Origin: Pseudomonadota bacterium
Lineage (GTDB): Bacteria > Desulfobacterota > GWC2-55-46 > JADFVP01
Assembly: GCA_015222595.1 (NCBI GenBank)
Contig: JADFVP010000127.1
Span: 1-6,688 of the forward strand
Length of the DNA stretch: 6,688 bases
Reading direction: 5' to 3'
Shown: in pieces, positions 5,506 to 6,688 of the stretch
How the letters are laid out: the number at the start of each line of letters is the position of its first letter
How positions within the stretch are numbered: the stretch's first letter is position 1
Notes under the pieces: model-generated
What the model was told of the DNA's origin: nothing
The model's input: the letters and a program-made list of their open reading frames with translations, nothing else
Databases searched by the model: none
Translations under genes and position numbers: made by a program

Positions 5506-6480
5506 ATGAACTTTCCGGCCTACAGACCGCGCAGACTTCGTAACTCCGAGACGATGAGAAGGCTCGTTCGCGAGACCACGCTCACCACGGACGATCTCAT
5601 TCTGCCGCTCTTTATTACCTACGGCAAAGATAAAAAAATAGAAATAAAGTCGATGCCCGGCCACTACCAGCTCTCGGTAGACAAGCTTGAGGCGGAAGCG
5701 AAAGAGATCGCGTCGCTCGGAATCCCCGGCGTTATACTCTTTGGCATACCCGAACATAAAGACGAAGTAGGAAGCAGCGCCTTTGATGCCGATGGCCCCG
5801 TGCAGTCGGCCATTAAGGCGATAAAGGACGCGGCACCCGACATAATGGTAATGACCGACGTCTGCATGTGCGAATACACCTCGCACGGCCACTGCGGAAT
5901 TATAAAGAACCAGGACGTTGACAACGACTCGACGCTCGAACTTCTCGCTCGTGAGGCGTTAAGTCACGCAGAAGCGGGCGCAGACCTTGTTGCGCCCTCG
6001 GACATGATGGACGGCAGAGTGGGGGCCATACGCACGGCGCTCGACACCAGCGGCTTCGACCACATCCCGCTTATGAGCTACGCGGCCAAGTACTCTTCGG
6101 CCTTCTACGGCCCGTTCAGAGACGCGGCAGAGTCGGTTCCCCAGTTCGGAGACCGCCGCACCTACCAGATGGACCCTGCCAACACGAACGAGGCGATGCG
6201 CGAGGTAGCGCTCGACATAGAAGAGGGCGCAGACATTGTAATGGTAAAACCTGCGCTGCCGTACCTCGATATAATCAGAAGGATCAAAGAGCAGTTCGAG
6301 TACCCTACAGCCGCGTACAACGTATCTGGAGAGTTCTCGATGCTAAAGGCCGCAGAAGCGAAGGGCTGGATGGACGGAGAGAGGTCGATGATGGAGTCGC
6401 TTCTCTCTATAAAGAGGGCAGGGGCGGATATAATAATCACCTACTTCTCTAAAGAGGCGGCACGGGTACTCGGCAGATAG
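5506..6480 (+). CDS. hemB: Delta-aminolevulinic acid dehydratase (porphobilinogen synthase)
   Basis: HemB condenses two 5-aminolevulinate molecules into porphobilinogen, the second committed step of tetrapyrrole synthesis, in the cytosol as an octamer. The 324-residue length is standard. The catalytic lysines are K195 in SYAAKYSS and K248 in MVKPALPYLD, the positions of the two Schiff-base lysines in the family. The active-site metal motif DVCMCEYTSHGHC gives C120, C122 and C130, the three-cysteine zinc type rather than the aspartate-rich magnesium type. The segment RTYQMDPANTNEAMRE (218-233), with E229 and the ALAD signature, fits the allosteric magnesium site. The N-terminal arm (MNFPAYRPRRLRNSETMRRLVRE) is typical. 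The ATG lies 26 bases after the cobA-hemD stop with only a weak GAAAGAG site upstream, so translation may depend on coupling within the operon. No odd residue or truncation is seen. Confidence 0.97.
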   Translation: MNFPAYRPRRLRNSETMRRLVRETTLTTDDLILPLFITYGKDKKIEIKSMPGHYQLSVDKLEAEAKEIASLGIPGVILFGIPEHKDEVGSSAFDADGPVQSAIKAIKDAAPDIMVMTDVCMCEYTSHGHCGIIKNQDVDNDSTLELLAREALSHAEAGADLVAPSDMMDGRVGAIRTALDTSGFDHIPLMSYAAKYSSAFYGPFRDAAESVPQFGDRRTYQMDPANTNEAMREVALDIEEGADIVMVKPALPYLDIIRRIKEQFEYPTAAYNVSGEFSMLKAAEAKGWMDGERSMMESLLSIKRAGADIIITYFSKEAARVLGR

Positions 6481-6498
6481 CCCCGACACCGGCGCAGC

Positions 6499-6518
6499 GC
6501 TTAAGCTTTTGCTTTAAG
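6499..6518. repeat. Hairpin after hemB
   Basis: CTTAAGC (6500-6506) pairs with GCTTTAAG (6511-6518) in seven pairs with one bulged T and a TTTT loop. The stem is AT-rich and no T tract follows on either strand, so it is at best a weak terminator or an mRNA 3'-end stabiliser for the hemB transcript. Confidence 0.3.
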
Positions 6519-6587
6519 ACAGATTGATATAGACGGAACCTACGCCGCAATTCATTTTTTGGCGGCATAAAAAAAAAGCATAAGAAA

Positions 6588-6593
6588 AGGAGA
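6588..6593 (+). promoter_or_regulatory. Ribosome binding site of the right-edge gene
   Basis: AGGAGA lies seven bases before the ATG at 6601, the best-spaced site in the right half of the window. It supports the short repeat-rich frame as a real gene despite its unusual composition. Confidence 0.75.
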
Positions 6594-6600
6594 CTCAAAC

Positions 6601-6688
6601 ATGGGCGGAAACACACCAGGAAACGGCGGCGGCGGACACCCGGCCGGAATACCCAAAACAGGCGGACACCCGGCAGGCATACCGAAAA
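6601..6688 (+). CDS. Gly/Pro-rich protein with GGHPAGIPKT repeats, partial (runs off the right edge)
   Basis: I do not recognise this protein. The visible 29 residues start MGGNTPGNGG, then carry the decapeptide GGHPAGIPKT (residues 11-20) and a second copy cut off after nine residues (21-29). Each unit has one His, one Lys, two Pro and three Gly, and there is no hydrophobic segment or signal peptide so far. The two DNA units (6631-6660 and 6661-6688) match at 25 of 28 bases, and all three differences are silent. The ATG has a strong ribosome site. The gap to hemB is 120 bases, so the gene may have its own promoter, though I found no clear one. An extended, repeat-built protein that uses His for metal or surface contacts is possible but speculative. 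A repeated peptide precursor is another option. Confidence 0.65.
   Translation, partial: MGGNTPGNGGGGHPAGIPKTGGHPAGIPK

Noticed and set aside
6543..6577. Terminator from GCCGC/GCGGC near the right end
   Set aside because: The stem is only five pairs with a 12-13-base loop. It is followed on the plus strand by an A run, not T's, and on the minus strand the T run comes before the stem.

Overview
This window of about 6.7 kb looks like bacterial chromosome. Coding sequence is moderately GC-rich, with frequent ATA and AGA codons, and the intergenic gaps are AT-rich. Genes are short-spaced and several carry recognisable Shine-Dalgarno sites. The fusion of uroporphyrinogen-III methyltransferase to uroporphyrinogen-III synthase, followed by hemB, is an arrangement known from Deltaproteobacteria-like and clostridial lineages. 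I cannot name the phylum from the sequence alone. I see no phage, insertion sequence, CRISPR array, tRNA or rRNA.

Left part (1-1373, minus strand): a DJ-1/PfpI-family protein (810-1373) is followed by a small class I SAM-dependent methyltransferase (108-722), read toward the left edge. A repeat of about 94 bp follows each of these genes (735-829 and 1-94). It lies in the gap between DJ-1 and the methyltransferase, and again between the methyltransferase and whatever lies past the left edge. The two copies share a small hairpin whose loop is unchanged while three adjacent stem pairs have changed in a compensatory way. This is the most unusual signal in the window.

Middle (1374-3700): a divergent intergenic region of 347 bp holds a perfect TATAAT box facing DJ-1. 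It also holds a possible promoter and a strong GC hairpin followed by four T's facing right. Next comes a 659-residue DUF255/YyaL-type protein with an N-terminal thioredoxin-like domain (CHWC) and a C-terminal six-hairpin glycosidase-like part.

Right part (3701-6480, plus strand): a 258-bp gap with promoter-like boxes and several inverted repeats precedes a tetrapyrrole operon. This is a CobA-HemD fusion (506 aa), then, 26 bp later, HemB (324 aa). HemB makes porphobilinogen. The HemD half closes hydroxymethylbilane to uroporphyrinogen III. The CobA half methylates that product to precorrin-2, for siroheme, cobalamin or alternative haem. HemC, which should act between HemB and HemD, is not in the window.

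Right edge (6601-6688): a strong Shine-Dalgarno site starts a Gly/Pro-rich protein built of a 10-residue repeat, GGHPAGIPKT. It runs off the window. Its repeats differ only at synonymous sites, so the peptide itself seems to be conserved.
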